From NCBI RefSeq assembly GCF_900102075.1, contig NZ_FNAV01000001.1, positions 62,001-126,000 on the forward strand: a stretch of 64,000 nt of DNA, written 5' to 3'. Shown here piece by piece: positions 1 through 8,507 of the stretch. The DNA is from Salipiger thiooxidans. GTDB lineage: Bacteria > Pseudomonadota > Alphaproteobacteria > Rhodobacterales > Rhodobacteraceae. The notes under the pieces are model-generated. The model made no database searches. It saw only the letters and a program-made list of their open reading frames with translations, and had not been told where the DNA came from. Each line of letters begins with the position of its first letter. Position 1 is the first letter of the stretch. The position numbers and the translations under genes are program-made.

Positions 1-2
1 CC

Positions 3-83
3 ATAACTGAGGCGGACATCCGTGCCAGCCGGGTCTTCCTGGGCGGGCTCGACGTGGACCGCGCGCAAGACGAACGAGCGTGA
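3..83 (+). CDS. 3' end of an unidentified upstream gene (partial)
   Basis: An open frame enters from the left edge and ends at TGA 81-83, twelve bases before the rpe start. The 26 visible residues include RASRVFLGGLDVDRA. The tight spacing suggests the gene is cotranscribed with rpe. Too little is visible to name the product. Confidence 0.4.
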   Translation: MTEADIRASRVFLGGLDVDRAQDERA

Positions 84-95
84 GGAGACCTGCGC

Positions 96-797
96 ATGAG
101 CTTTGACCGATCCATCAAGATCGCCCCGTCGATCCTGTCGGCGGATTTCGCAAACTTCGGCGCCGAGATCCGCGCCATCGAGGACCAGGGCGCCGACTGG
201 GTCCATGTCGACGTCATGGACGGGCATTTCGTGCCCAACCTGACCTTCGGCCCGCCCGCCGTTAAGGCCTTTCGCCCGCATGTGAAGACCTTCATGGACG
301 TGCACCTGATGATCGCGCCCGTGGATCCCTACATCGAGGCCTATGCCGAGGCCGGTGCCGACATGATCACCGCCCATATCGAGGCGGGCCCGCACATCCA
401 CCGCACCCTGCAGGCGATCCGCGCGCAGGGCGTGAAGGCGGGCGTGGTGCTGAACCCCGGCACCCCGGCCGAGGCCTGCGCCGACGTGCTCGACCTCTGC
501 GACATGGTGCTGATCATGACGGTGAACCCCGGCTTCGGCGGGCAGAAGTTCATCCATTCCGGCGTCGAGAAGACCCGCAAGGTGCGCCAGATGATCGGCG
601 ACCGTCCGATCCACATCCAGATCGACGGCGGCATCACCCCCGAGACCGCGCCGCTGGTGGTCGAGGCCGGCGCCGACGTGCTGGTCGCGGGCTCCGCCGT
701 CTTCAAGGGCGGCTCGGTCGACACCCCCGAGATCTACGGCCAGAACATGCGCGCGATCCGCGAGGCGGCCGAGGGCGCACGGGCAAAGGCGGCCTGA
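96..797 (+). CDS. rpe: ribulose-phosphate 3-epimerase
   Basis: Interconverts D-ribulose 5-phosphate and D-xylulose 5-phosphate in the cytosolic pentose phosphate pathway. The 233-residue length is normal for this TIM-barrel family. [11 protein letters not shown] (12-22) contains the first strand. [12 protein letters not shown] (37-48) carries the metal-binding His and Asp plus the phosphate-side DGHFVPN signature. [14 protein letters not shown] and QIDGGI follow in the expected order; the Asp of DGG is the other catalytic acid. GAGGAG lies 5' of the ATG. It is followed after three bases by the thioredoxin-like gene and then gph, a housekeeping run. No RuBisCO or other Calvin-cycle gene is visible, so a role in carbon fixation is not implied. 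Confidence 0.96.
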   Translation: MSFDRSIKIAPSILSADFANFGAEIRAIEDQGADWVHVDVMDGHFVPNLTFGPPAVKAFRPHVKTFMDVHLMIAPVDPYIEAYAEAGADMITAHIEAGPHIHRTLQAIRAQGVKAGVVLNPGTPAEACADVLDLCDMVLIMTVNPGFGGQKFIHSGVEKTRKVRQMIGDRPIHIQIDGGITPETAPLVVEAGADVLVAGSAVFKGGSVDTPEIYGQNMRAIREAAEGARAKAA

Positions 798-800
798 GCT

Positions 801-1355
801 GTGGCCGTCATGCCTCCGGTCTGCAACTTCGGATGGCGCGCGCCGGGCTTTCACCTGCCCGGCGTGGACGGCCGCAGGTATCGCTTCGATGACATCGCCG
901 GGTCGAAGGGCACGCTGGTCATGTTCATCTGCAACCACTGCCCCTACGTGCTCGCGGTGCTCGACCGGATCGTCCGCGACGCGCGCGAACTGCAGGCGCT
1001 CGGCATCGGGGTGGCGGCGATCAGCGCCAATGATGCCCTCGCCTACCCGCAGGACAGTTTCGAGAACATGAAGGTCATGGCCGACGAGCGCGGTTTCCCC
1101 TTCCCCTACCTCTACGACGAGGCGCAGGGCGTCGCCCGCGCCTATGACGCCGCCTGCACGCCGGACTTCTTCGGCTTCGACGCCAAGGGCGGGCTGCAGT
1201 ACCGCGGCAGGCTCGACGCTTCGCGCAAGGAAGCCGGCGCGCCCGACCTGAAGCGCGAGCTCTTCGAGGCCATGAGACAGGTCGCGGAAACCGGACACGG
1301 ACCCCGGGAACAGATCCCTTCCATGGGCTGTTCGATCAAGTGGAAGGCCGCCTGA
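801..1355 (+). CDS. thioredoxin-family (redoxin/AhpC-TSA type) protein with CNHC motif
   Basis: A 184-residue thioredoxin-fold protein. FICNHCPYV places a CxxC pair at Cys44 and Cys47, in the position of the redox-active site. The later GRLDASRKEAG and IPSMGCSIKW segments are typical of the redoxin family often annotated as thioredoxin family protein. There is no signal peptide, so it is probably cytosolic. The start is taken as GTG 801; an in-frame ATG at 810 would remove only three residues. It sits between rpe and gph in the same direction with no room for a separate promoter on its 5' side. The physiological substrate is unknown. Confidence 0.8.
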   Translation: MAVMPPVCNFGWRAPGFHLPGVDGRRYRFDDIAGSKGTLVMFICNHCPYVLAVLDRIVRDARELQALGIGVAAISANDALAYPQDSFENMKVMADERGFPFPYLYDEAQGVARAYDAACTPDFFGFDAKGGLQYRGRLDASRKEAGAPDLKRELFEAMRQVAETGHGPREQIPSMGCSIKWKAA

Positions 1356-1378
1356 GCGGCACAGCAGAAGGACATCGC

Positions 1379-2068
1379 ATGACCGCTCCCATGGCCGCCG
1401 ACCCCAAGGCCGTCGTCTTCGACCTCGACGGCACGCTCATCGACAGCGCCCCCGACCTGCACCTCGCCGCCAACCTCGTGCTGCGCGACGAGGGCCTGCC
1501 CGAGATCAGCTTCGAACAGGCGCGCAGCTTCATCGGCAAGGGTGCGGGCGTTCTGATCTCGCGCGTTATGGAAGCCGTGGGGCTGGGCGACGACCCCGAG
1601 GAGCACGCCCGCCTGCTGGCCAAGTTCATGACCCATTACGAGGGCGAGCCCGCGAACACGCTGGTCTATCCCGGCGTGGTGGACGCGCTGGCGCGGCTCG
1701 AGACCATGGGCTGCGCCATGGGGCTCTGCACCAACAAGCCGGGCGCGCCCACGCGCATCGCGCTCGAGCATTTCGGGCTCGACCGCTTCTTCGCGGCCAC
1801 CGCGACCGCCGACACCCTGCCCCAGCGCAAGCCCGATCCGGCGCCGCTGCACCATGTGGTGCGCGCGCTTGGCGCGGGCAGCGCGCTTTACGTCGGTGAC
1901 AGCGAGGTCGATGCCGAGACTGCCCAGCGCGCCGGGCTGCCCTTTGCGCTCTACACCGGGGGCTACCGCAAGACGCCGCTCGCTGAGCTCTACCACAGCT
2001 ACACCTTCGACCACTGGGACGAGCTGCCCGAGATCGTCTCGCGCCATTTCGCCCGCGTCGAGGCTTGA
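1379..2068 (+). CDS. gph: phosphoglycolate phosphatase
   Basis: HAD-superfamily hydrolase that dephosphorylates 2-phosphoglycolate. The ATG at 1379 is preceded by AAGGA and yields 229 residues, the usual size; an upstream in-frame start inside the previous gene is rejected. Motif I is FDLDGTLID with the nucleophile and acid Asp near residues 15 and 17. CTNKPG supplies motif II, KPDPAPLH motif III and VGDSEVDAETA motif IV, so the catalytic set is complete. The 3' end overlaps the start of the following HAD gene (TTGA), indicating translational coupling. Among HAD phosphatases the gph assignment rests on the overall sequence and on the rpe neighbourhood usual in proteobacteria. Confidence 0.88.
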   Translation: MTAPMAADPKAVVFDLDGTLIDSAPDLHLAANLVLRDEGLPEISFEQARSFIGKGAGVLISRVMEAVGLGDDPEEHARLLAKFMTHYEGEPANTLVYPGVVDALARLETMGCAMGLCTNKPGAPTRIALEHFGLDRFFAATATADTLPQRKPDPAPLHHVVRALGAGSALYVGDSEVDAETAQRAGLPFALYTGGYRKTPLAELYHSYTFDHWDELPEIVSRHFARVEA

Positions 2069-2520
2069 CCCTGCGTGCGCTGATCTTCGACGTCGACGGC
2101 ACGCTGGCCGAGACCGAAGAGGCGCACCGACAGGCCTTCAACGAGACCTTCGCCGCCCACGGGCTTGGCTGGGACTGGAGCCGCGACGACTATCGCCGGC
2201 TGCTGCGCACCACCGGCGGCAAGGAACGGATCCGGGCCTGGCTGTCCGAGATCGGCACCGCCGGGGACGCGGTCGACGTGCCCGCGCTGCACGCCGCCAA
2301 GACCGAGCGCTACGTCGCGAAGCTGCGCGCGGGCGGCCTTGCCCTGCGCGAGGGCGTGGCCGCGCTGGTCACGCGCGCGCGGGCGGCGGGGCTGGGGGTG
2401 CTGGTGACGCCCTCGCTCTACACCGAGCACGAGGAATTCGGCACAGCGCCGGTGCTGCGCTCGCTGGCGCGGGGCGCGTTGCCCGACGATCTGCGCGCAG
2501 CGCTCTCGGTCAGCGTCTGA
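2065..2520 (+). pseudogene. CbbY-like HAD hydrolase with internal deletion
   Basis: It begins at TTG 2065, overlapping the gph stop. ALIFDVDGTLAETEEAHR is a clean CbbY-type motif I, followed by the helical cap (AFNETFAAHGLGWDW, GGKERI). After residue about 106 (ALVTRARAAG) the sequence jumps to GLGVLVTPSLYTEHEEFG, which resembles the extreme C terminus of the family. Motif II, the motif III lysine and the motif IV acidic pair, normally about 70-75 residues, are missing. At 151 residues it is far shorter than the roughly 220-230 of CbbY proteins. The frame is intact, so a protein could be made but should not be a phosphatase. The stop overlaps the convergent methyltransferase by 11 bp. Confidence 0.6.
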
Positions 2521-3103
2521 CCGCCACGAGGTCGATCAGCGCCGACATGCCCACATGGCCGGCGCCCTCGTCGAGTTCCGTCTCGTAGCTCTCCAGCACC
2601 TCGATCTCCATGTCGCCGAAGGCTTCGCGCAACAACTCGGGCGTGTAGAGGTTCTCGAGCACCTTGGGCCCGCCGGTGCCGTAGTCGAGCTGCTTCGGCG
2701 TGTAGCCGTGCAGCATCAGCGCGCCGCCGGGCTTCACCGCCGACTTCATCCGATCGAAGAGCCGGGCCCGCGCCTCGGGGCCGACGAACTGGATGAAGAC
2801 CCCGAGCACGAGATCGTAGGCCGCCTCGGGCCAGTCCCAGGTCTCTATGTCGGCCACCTCGTACTGCACCGGGACGCCGCGTTCCTCCGCCAGCGCCCGC
2901 GCCTTGGCCACCGCCGAGGGCGCGCCGTCCCAGGCCGAGACGACAAGGCCCTGCTCTGCAAGGAAGACCGAGTTGCGCCCCTCGCCATCGGCAACCGACA
3001 GCGCCGTGGCGCCGGGCGTCAGCCGGTCCTCGTGGCGCCGCAGGAACAGCGCGGGGGCGCGTCCGAACACGTACTCCTTGGTCGAAAACCGTTCTTCCCA
3101 CAT
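2510..3103 (-). CDS. class I SAM-dependent methyltransferase
   Basis: Start chosen at 3103 (MWEERF) because GGAGG sits seven bases 5' of it; the longer frame up to 3193 has no such site. The 197-residue product opens with a W-x-E-R-F segment found in small TehB/thiopurine-methyltransferase-like enzymes. TALSVADGEGRNSVFLAEQG is motif I, the SAM-binding loop, with Asp-Gly-Glu-Gly-Arg-Asn in place of the common GCGxGR. VADIETWDW and DLVLGVFIQF fit motifs II-III. The substrate cannot be inferred. It is convergent with the truncated HAD gene and stands alone. Confidence 0.8.
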   Translation of the reverse strand: MWEERFSTKEYVFGRAPALFLRRHEDRLTPGATALSVADGEGRNSVFLAEQGLVVSAWDGAPSAVAKARALAEERGVPVQYEVADIETWDWPEAAYDLVLGVFIQFVGPEARARLFDRMKSAVKPGGALMLHGYTPKQLDYGTGGPKVLENLYTPELLREAFGDMEIEVLESYETELDEGAGHVGMSALIDLVAVRR

Positions 3104-3278
3104 GATGCCGCCTCCCTTGCGTTTCCCCAGAGCTAGGCATGTCCCGGACGCCCGGCAAGCGCCGCGTTGAAACCTTTCTTGCGGCATTGTCATTTGACGC
3201 TACATCACCGCTCCTGCCAGAAGCAGGAAAACACTCATGAAATCCCGAGCCTGTTCGGGACCCACCGGGGGAAGACGA

Positions 3279-4481
3279 ATGAAGACCTTGCTCGCTTCAC
3301 TGGCGATGACAGCCGCGCTTGCACTGCCCGCCCTCGCAGATCCCGACCCGACCGACTGGGCGGTCGTGACCGCCGAGGCGCAGGGCCAGACCGTCTACTG
3401 GAACGCCTGGGGCGGATCCGAGCCCGTCAACGCCTTCATCGGCTGGATCGGCGAGAAGGCCGCCGAGCAGGGCGTCACGCTCGAGCACGTCAAGCTGTCG
3501 GACACCGCCGAGGCGGTGAGCCGGGTGCTGGCCGAGAAGAGCGCCGGCAAGGACGAGGGCGGCGGCATCGACCTCATCTGGATCAACGGCGAGAACTTCG
3601 CCGCGATGAAGGATCAGCAACTGCTGTTCGGGCCCTGGGCCGAGGCGCTGCCCAACCGGCAGCTGACCAACCCGTCGAACGCGGCGCTGACGTCGGATTT
3701 CACCGTGCCGACCGAGGGCATGGAAAGCCCGTGGGGCCTTGCGCAGCTGGTGTTCTTCCATGACAGTGCCCGCCTCTCCGAGCCGCCGCGCAGCATGCCA
3801 ACCCTGCTGGCCTGGACGCAGGCCAACCCCGGCCGCTTCTCTTATCCGCAGCCGCCGGACTTCATGGGCTCCACCTTTCTCAAGCAGGCGCTGATCGAGC
3901 TTTCGCCGGACATGATCGCCCTTGAAGGGCCGGTGGAGGACGCCGACTACGAGGCCACGACCGCGCCGCTCTGGGCGTTTCTCGACGCGCTCACTCCGAA
4001 CCTCTGGCGGCAGGGCAAGGCCTACCCGCAGAACGCCGCGCGGATGATCCAGCTGATGGCCGACAACGAGATCGACATCGCCTTCGAGTTCAACCCCAAC
4101 GCCGCCTCCAACGCCATCGCCAACGGCGAGCTGCCCGACACGGTGCGCAGCTACGTCCACGAGGGCGGCACCCTCGGCAACGCCAGCTTCGTCGCGATCC
4201 CCTTCAACGCCAATGCAAAGGCCGGCGCCATGGTGGTGGCCGACATCCTGCTCTCGCCCGAGGCGCAGGCGCGCATGGCAGATCCCGCGATGCTGGGCTT
4301 CGGCTCGGTGCTCGACTTCGACAAGCTCGAGGCCGCCGACGTGCAGCGCTTCGACGCCATCGACTACGGCCCCGCCGCCATCGCCTTCGACGAGATCGGT
4401 GCCCCCCTGCCCGAGCCGCACCCGTCGTGGATGGAGAAGCTCGAAGAGGACTGGGCGCAGCGCTACGGCGTGGCCGAGTGA
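3279..4481 (+). CDS. ynjB: ABC transporter substrate-binding protein, YnjB type
   Basis: Periplasmic binding protein of about 400 residues. The ATG at 3279 gives a standard Sec signal peptide (MKTLLASLAMTAALALPALA, cleavage after ALA). The body begins with QTVYWNAWGGSEPVNAFIGW and contains DLIWINGENFAAMK, the pattern of YnjB-like members of the extracellular solute-binding families. The TGA overlaps no start but is one base from the GTG of the permease, so ynjB-ynjC-ynjD form one transcription unit. The substrate of YnjBCD is not firmly known; thiamine or small-cation proposals exist for relatives and nothing here decides it. Confidence 0.82.
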   Translation: MKTLLASLAMTAALALPALADPDPTDWAVVTAEAQGQTVYWNAWGGSEPVNAFIGWIGEKAAEQGVTLEHVKLSDTAEAVSRVLAEKSAGKDEGGGIDLIWINGENFAAMKDQQLLFGPWAEALPNRQLTNPSNAALTSDFTVPTEGMESPWGLAQLVFFHDSARLSEPPRSMPTLLAWTQANPGRFSYPQPPDFMGSTFLKQALIELSPDMIALEGPVEDADYEATTAPLWAFLDALTPNLWRQGKAYPQNAARMIQLMADNEIDIAFEFNPNAASNAIANGELPDTVRSYVHEGGTLGNASFVAIPFNANAKAGAMVVADILLSPEAQARMADPAMLGFGSVLDFDKLEAADVQRFDAIDYGPAAIAFDEIGAPLPEPHPSWMEKLEEDWAQRYGVAE

Positions 4482-4482
4482 C

Positions 4483-6165
4483 GTGTCCCCCCTGCGGCTC
4501 GCGCCTGCGCTGACGCTGCTGGTGATGCTCGGCCCCGTGGCAGCCGGGCTGGCGGGCACGCTGCTGCCCGCCTTCGGCATCATGCCGGTTCTGGGCCGGG
4601 TCGAGCCCGGCCTCATGCCCTTCCGCGACCTCGCCATGTGGCCGGGCCTGCCGCGCGCCGCGGCGCTGAGCCTCGGCACCGGGCTGGCAGCGACCCTGCT
4701 GGCGCTGGCGCTGACCATGGCGGTCTGCGCCGGCTGGCAGGGCACCCGCGCCTTCCGCTGGCTCGAACGCGCGCTCTCGCCGCTGCTGTCCGTGCCCCAC
4801 GCGGCGGCGGCCTTCGGCCTCGCCTTCCTGATCGCGCCGTCGGGGCTTATCGCCCGCGCCGTGGCGCCGGTCGCGGGCTGGGATCGTCCGCCGGACGTGC
4901 TGATCCTGCAGGACCCGCTGGGGCTCTCGCTGATCGCGGGGCTGGTGGTGAAGGAGATGCCCTTCCTGCTTCTGATGACGCTCGCCGCCCTGCCCGCCCT
5001 GCGCCCGGTCCAGAGCCTCGCCACCGCGCGCAGCCTCGGCTACGGGCGCAGCGTGGGCTGGCTCAAGACCGTGTTCCCGAGGCTCTACCCGCAGATCCGC
5101 CTGCCGGTCTACGCGGTGCTGGCCTTCTCCATGAGCACCGTCGACGTGGCGATGATCCTCGGGCCCAACACGCCGCCGACGCTGGCGGTGCAGGTGCTGC
5201 GCTGGATGACCGACCCGGATCTTGCCATGCGGCTGCGGGCGGCGGCGGGGGCCCTGCTGCAGCTCGGGCTGACCGTCGCCGCGCTGGGTCTGTGGCGGCT
5301 GGGCGAGATCGTCGTGGCCCGCCAAGGGCGGCACTGGATCGAGGCCGGCGGCCGCGGCCGGAACGACGCCCCGCTGCGGACGCTTTCGCTCGGGCTCGGA
5401 ACGCTTTCGGCCGTGGCGGTGATCCTCGGGCTCGCGGTGCTGGGCCTCTGGTCAGTGGCCGGGTTCTGGGGCTTTCCCGCGCTCCTGCCCGACGCGCTCA
5501 CGCTCGCCGGCTGGCGGCGCAGCGGACCGGCGCTGCTGGCGCCCTCGCTCGACACCGCGCTCATCGCGCTGGTCTCGGTCGCCTGCGCGCTGGTGCTGGT
5601 CGTCGCCTGTCTCGAGGCCGAGGACCGCTTCGGCCTGCGCCCCTCGTCGCGGGCGCTGTGGCTGCTCTACCTGCCGCTCATCGTCCCGCAGATCGCCTTC
5701 CTGCCCGGGCTGCAGATCCTTGCGCTGGTGAGCGGCGTCGATGGCACCCGCGCGGCGGTGGTCGCGGCGCACCTGATCTTCGTTCTGCCTTACGTCTTCC
5801 TGTCGCTGTCGGACCCGTGGCGCGGCTGGGACGCCCGCCACGCTGCCGTTGCACGCGCCTTGGGGGCCGGGCCCTGGGGCGTGTTCTGGCGGGTGCGCCT
5901 GCCGATGATGCTGCGCCCGGTGCTGACCGCCGCGGCAGTCGGCTGCGCGGTCTCGGTCGGGCAGTTCCTGCCGACACTGCTGCTGGGCGCGGGCCGGGTG
6001 CCGACACTCACCACCGAGGCGGTGGCGCTGGCCTCGGGCGGGGCGCGGCGGACCGTGGGCGTCACCGCGCTGATGCAGACCGCCGCCGCCTTCGTGCCCT
6101 TCGCCCTGGCGCTGCTGGTGCCAGCGCTGGTCTGGCGCAACCGCCGGGGGCTGCACCATGGCTGA
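4483..6165 (+). CDS. ynjC: ABC transporter permease, double-length YnjC type
   Basis: Inner-membrane permease of 560 residues with GTG start at 4483, directly after the ynjB stop. It is a fusion of two binding-protein-dependent transport domains, each with about six membrane helices, as in E. coli YnjC and in iron or thiamine permeases of the FbpB/ThiP kind. The two coupling-helix regions read SLGYGRSVGWLKTVFPRLYP and ALGAGPWGVFWRVRLPMM, matching the EAA loop consensus. Much longer upstream in-frame codons lie inside ynjB and are not used. The last codons overlap the ynjD start by eight bases. Confidence 0.88.
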   Translation: MSPLRLAPALTLLVMLGPVAAGLAGTLLPAFGIMPVLGRVEPGLMPFRDLAMWPGLPRAAALSLGTGLAATLLALALTMAVCAGWQGTRAFRWLERALSPLLSVPHAAAAFGLAFLIAPSGLIARAVAPVAGWDRPPDVLILQDPLGLSLIAGLVVKEMPFLLLMTLAALPALRPVQSLATARSLGYGRSVGWLKTVFPRLYPQIRLPVYAVLAFSMSTVDVAMILGPNTPPTLAVQVLRWMTDPDLAMRLRAAAGALLQLGLTVAALGLWRLGEIVVARQGRHWIEAGGRGRNDAPLRTLSLGLGTLSAVAVILGLAVLGLWSVAGFWGFPALLPDALTLAGWRRSGPALLAPSLDTALIALVSVACALVLVVACLEAEDRFGLRPSSRALWLLYLPLIVPQIAFLPGLQILALVSGVDGTRAAVVAAHLIFVLPYVFLSLSDPWRGWDARHAAVARALGAGPWGVFWRVRLPMMLRPVLTAAAVGCAVSVGQFLPTLLLGAGRVPTLTTEAVALASGGARRTVGVTALMQTAAAFVPFALALLVPALVWRNRRGLHHG

Positions 6166-6805
6166 GGGGCTGGTGCTGGAGCGACTGCGCATCACGCAGG
6201 GCGACACCGAGATGGTGGCGGTAGATGCCTCCGTCGCCCCGGGCGAGATCCTGACCGTCATGGGGCCATCGGGCTCGGGCAAGTCGACGCTGCTTGCCGC
6301 GCTCACCGGCACGCTGGCGCCCGCCTTCACGCTCGGGGGGCGCATCCTGCTCGACGGGCGCGACATCACCGCGCTGCCGCCCGAGGCCCGGCGCACCGGC
6401 ATCCTGTTCCAGGACGAGCTGCTGTTCCCGCATCTCTCGGTCGGCGGCAACCTTGCCTTCGGTCTGCCGCCCGCGCTGAAGGGCCGCGCCGCGCGCCGCG
6501 CCCGGATCGAGACGGCGCTTGCCGAGATCGGCATGGCGGGCTTTGCGCCGCGCGATCCGGCGACGCTCTCGGGCGGTCAGAAGGCGCGGGTGGCGCTGAT
6601 GCGCAGCCTGCTGGCCGAGCCCCGCGCGCTGCTGCTCGACGAGCCGTTCTCGAGGCTCGACGCCGGGCTGCGCGGCCAGATCCGCACGCTGGTCTTCGAG
6701 CGCGCGCAATCGCAGGGCCTGCCGGTGCTGCTGGTGACGCATGATGCCGCCGACGCCGAGGCGGCGGGCGGGCGGGTCATCCTGCTGGGGCGACGGGACG
6801 ACTGA
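6158..6805 (+). CDS. ynjD: ABC transporter ATP-binding protein, YnjD type
   Basis: Cytoplasmic ATPase of 215 residues driving the YnjBC importer. Walker A is GPSGSGKSTLL, the signature is LSGGQKARVAL, Walker B is ALLLDEPFSRLD and the switch His is in LLVTHD. Its length matches compact YnjD-type subunits with no regulatory C-terminal domain. The ATG overlaps the end of the permease gene, indicating coupled translation. The next gene is convergent, so the operon ends here; no obvious hairpin terminator is visible in the short intergenic stretch. Confidence 0.9.
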   Translation: MAEGLVLERLRITQGDTEMVAVDASVAPGEILTVMGPSGSGKSTLLAALTGTLAPAFTLGGRILLDGRDITALPPEARRTGILFQDELLFPHLSVGGNLAFGLPPALKGRAARRARIETALAEIGMAGFAPRDPATLSGGQKARVALMRSLLAEPRALLLDEPFSRLDAGLRGQIRTLVFERAQSQGLPVLLVTHDAADAEAAGGRVILLGRRDD

Positions 6806-6815
6806 CGCGAAAGGC

Positions 6816-7286
6816 TCAGCCCTCGCGCTTCAGCCGGTCTTCGAGGTGGTTGGCATATTCCGCCATCTTCACCCGGAAGCGCTTGTCGATTGTGCCCTTG
6901 GCAAGCTTCATCGACTGCACCATGAGCCGCGCCGACAGGGTGCGCGGCAGCAGCTCGATCTTCACGCCGACCCGGGTGCGGCTGCGCGAGAGCGCCACGA
7001 AGTCGATGGTGCTGCGGGTCTCGAGCCCGCCGATCACGGTCTGGTAGACCATGCCGTTGGGCGGGTCGTACTCGACCAGCGTCACCTCGGCCTCGCGCGC
7101 CTTGCCGCGAAACCGGAACGAGGCGAGCCAGACCATGCGCGCGGCGGGCGCCGCGTGGTCGCCCGAGAGCCGGCGCACCTCTGCCCCGCGGCGCATCGCC
7201 TGCCGTTCGATCTGGTCGAAATCCGTCGCCTGGGCGAAGACCCGGTCCAGCGGCGCCTCGATGTACTCGCGTGTGGAAAACTCCAT
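6816..7286 (-). CDS. SRPBCC-family protein
   Basis: The start is taken at 7286 (MEFSTREYIEAP), preceded by AGAGGA; a longer frame to 7433 adds residues unlike the family. The 156-residue protein has the START/SRPBCC layout: REYIEAPLDRVFAQATDFDQIER at the N terminus, a run of beta strands, and a long C-terminal helix (MAEYANHLEDRLKREG). Such proteins bind lipophilic ligands or act as polyketide-cyclase-like folds; no function can be assigned. It lies between the ynj operon (convergent) and nudC (same strand, 55 bp upstream). Confidence 0.75.
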   Translation of the reverse strand: MEFSTREYIEAPLDRVFAQATDFDQIERQAMRRGAEVRRLSGDHAAPAARMVWLASFRFRGKAREAEVTLVEYDPPNGMVYQTVIGGLETRSTIDFVALSRSRTRVGVKIELLPRTLSARLMVQSMKLAKGTIDKRFRVKMAEYANHLEDRLKREG

Positions 7287-7341
7287 CTGCCCGGTCCTCT
7301 GCCCCATCATTTCGATGTTGTGGTTGGCCGCCAGTCTTGCT

Positions 7342-8307
7342 TCAATCCAGCCGGTCCGCAAGCCAGTTGCGCAGCAGAAAATGCGCGATGGATCCGCGCC
7401 TTGCGGGCTGGATCGACGGGTTGGTTCCGGCAAAAGAGGCGACGAGTTCCTCGCGCGTGACCCAGCGGGCGGTCTCGATCTCGTTGGGGTCGATGGTGAT
7501 CTCTTCGCTCTCGGCGATGCCGTGACAGCCGATCATCAGCGACGCCGGGAAGGGCCAGGGCTGGCTGGCGAGATAGGAGACCGCGCCGACTTCGACGCCC
7601 GCCTCCTCCCAGACCTCGCGGCGCACCCCCGCCTCGAGCGTCTCGCCAGGTTCGACGAAGCCCGCGAGGCAGGAATACATGCCCTCTGGCCAACCGGGAG
7701 AGCGGCCCAGCAGGCAGGAATTGCCGCGGGTCACCAGCATGATGACCACCGGATCGGTGCGCGGGAAATGCGGCGTGCCGCAGGACGGGCAAACCCGCTG
7801 CCAGCCCGCCTGGGCGACCTCGCTCTTCGCGCCGCAGCGGGCGCAGAAGCCGTGCGCGCCATGCCACGTGAACAGCGCCCGTGCCGTGGCGCCAAGCTCG
7901 GCATCGCGCGGGCCCAGCCGGTTCAGCAGGGCGCGCAGTTCGACGAAGCGCTGGTCGCCGGTGCAGGCAGGGTGCACCTGCTCGGAGCTGTCGAGAAAGC
8001 CCTCGGCCCCCGGTGCGCCCTCGTCCGGCTGCCATTCCGACAGGTCGCGGGCGAAGATCGCCTCGCCCTCCTCGCGCCCGAGGAAGATCGGCGCGGTCGC
8101 GGCGCCGTCGAACACCGGGTGCTCGAGCGGCAGGCGCACCAGCGTGGCGCTCTCGTCGCCGCTCACCAGCACCTTGCCGCGCCAGAGCGCGATGGTCCGG
8201 CTGCCCTCGGCCTGCACCAGTGCCGCCATCGCCGGGATGTCGCCCCGGAGCTCGGCCGCACGGTCGAGCCCCGAGCCTCCGAACGTCACCTCTTCCGCAT
8301 GTCTCAT
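7342..8307 (-). CDS. nudC: NAD(+) diphosphatase / NADH pyrophosphatase
   Basis: Hydrolyses NAD(H) to NMN(H) and AMP and, in characterised members, removes NAD caps from RNA. Start set at 8307 (MRHAEEV), giving 321 residues; the frame continues to 8487 without homology. An N-terminal NUDIX-like domain is followed by a zinc ribbon CARCG...CPSCG, then the Nudix box GFVEPGETLEAGVRREVWEE with all acidic residues, and finally SQPWPFPASLM, the array that separates NADH pyrophosphatases from other Nudix enzymes. It is divergent from cpdB across about 200 bp. Confidence 0.93.
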   Translation of the reverse strand: MRHAEEVTFGGSGLDRAAELRGDIPAMAALVQAEGSRTIALWRGKVLVSGDESATLVRLPLEHPVFDGAATAPIFLGREEGEAIFARDLSEWQPDEGAPGAEGFLDSSEQVHPACTGDQRFVELRALLNRLGPRDAELGATARALFTWHGAHGFCARCGAKSEVAQAGWQRVCPSCGTPHFPRTDPVVIMLVTRGNSCLLGRSPGWPEGMYSCLAGFVEPGETLEAGVRREVWEEAGVEVGAVSYLASQPWPFPASLMIGCHGIAESEEITIDPNEIETARWVTREELVASFAGTNPSIQPARRGSIAHFLLRNWLADRLD

Positions 8308-8507
8308 GTCCCGCCCCGCATCACGCACACCAGTCTCGGAGGCTTGCATGACACGGCTCGCGCGGGGTGGCAAACCGCTTGCCGCGAAACCTGCCCCTTG
8401 CGCGAAGCCTATCCTTCCGGTTGAGTTGAGGTCTGGCGGGCCGGCCCTCCCCGGGTCCCGGTCCCAGCGGTCACCGCACCAAGGCACCTGCCCAGAGGAG
8501 AGCTGCC

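Noticed and set aside
96-2520. Calvin-cycle (cbb) operon, because rpe, gph and a cbbY-like gene are adjacent
   Set aside because: No RuBisCO, phosphoribulokinase or cbbR is present; rpe and gph are also general housekeeping genes.
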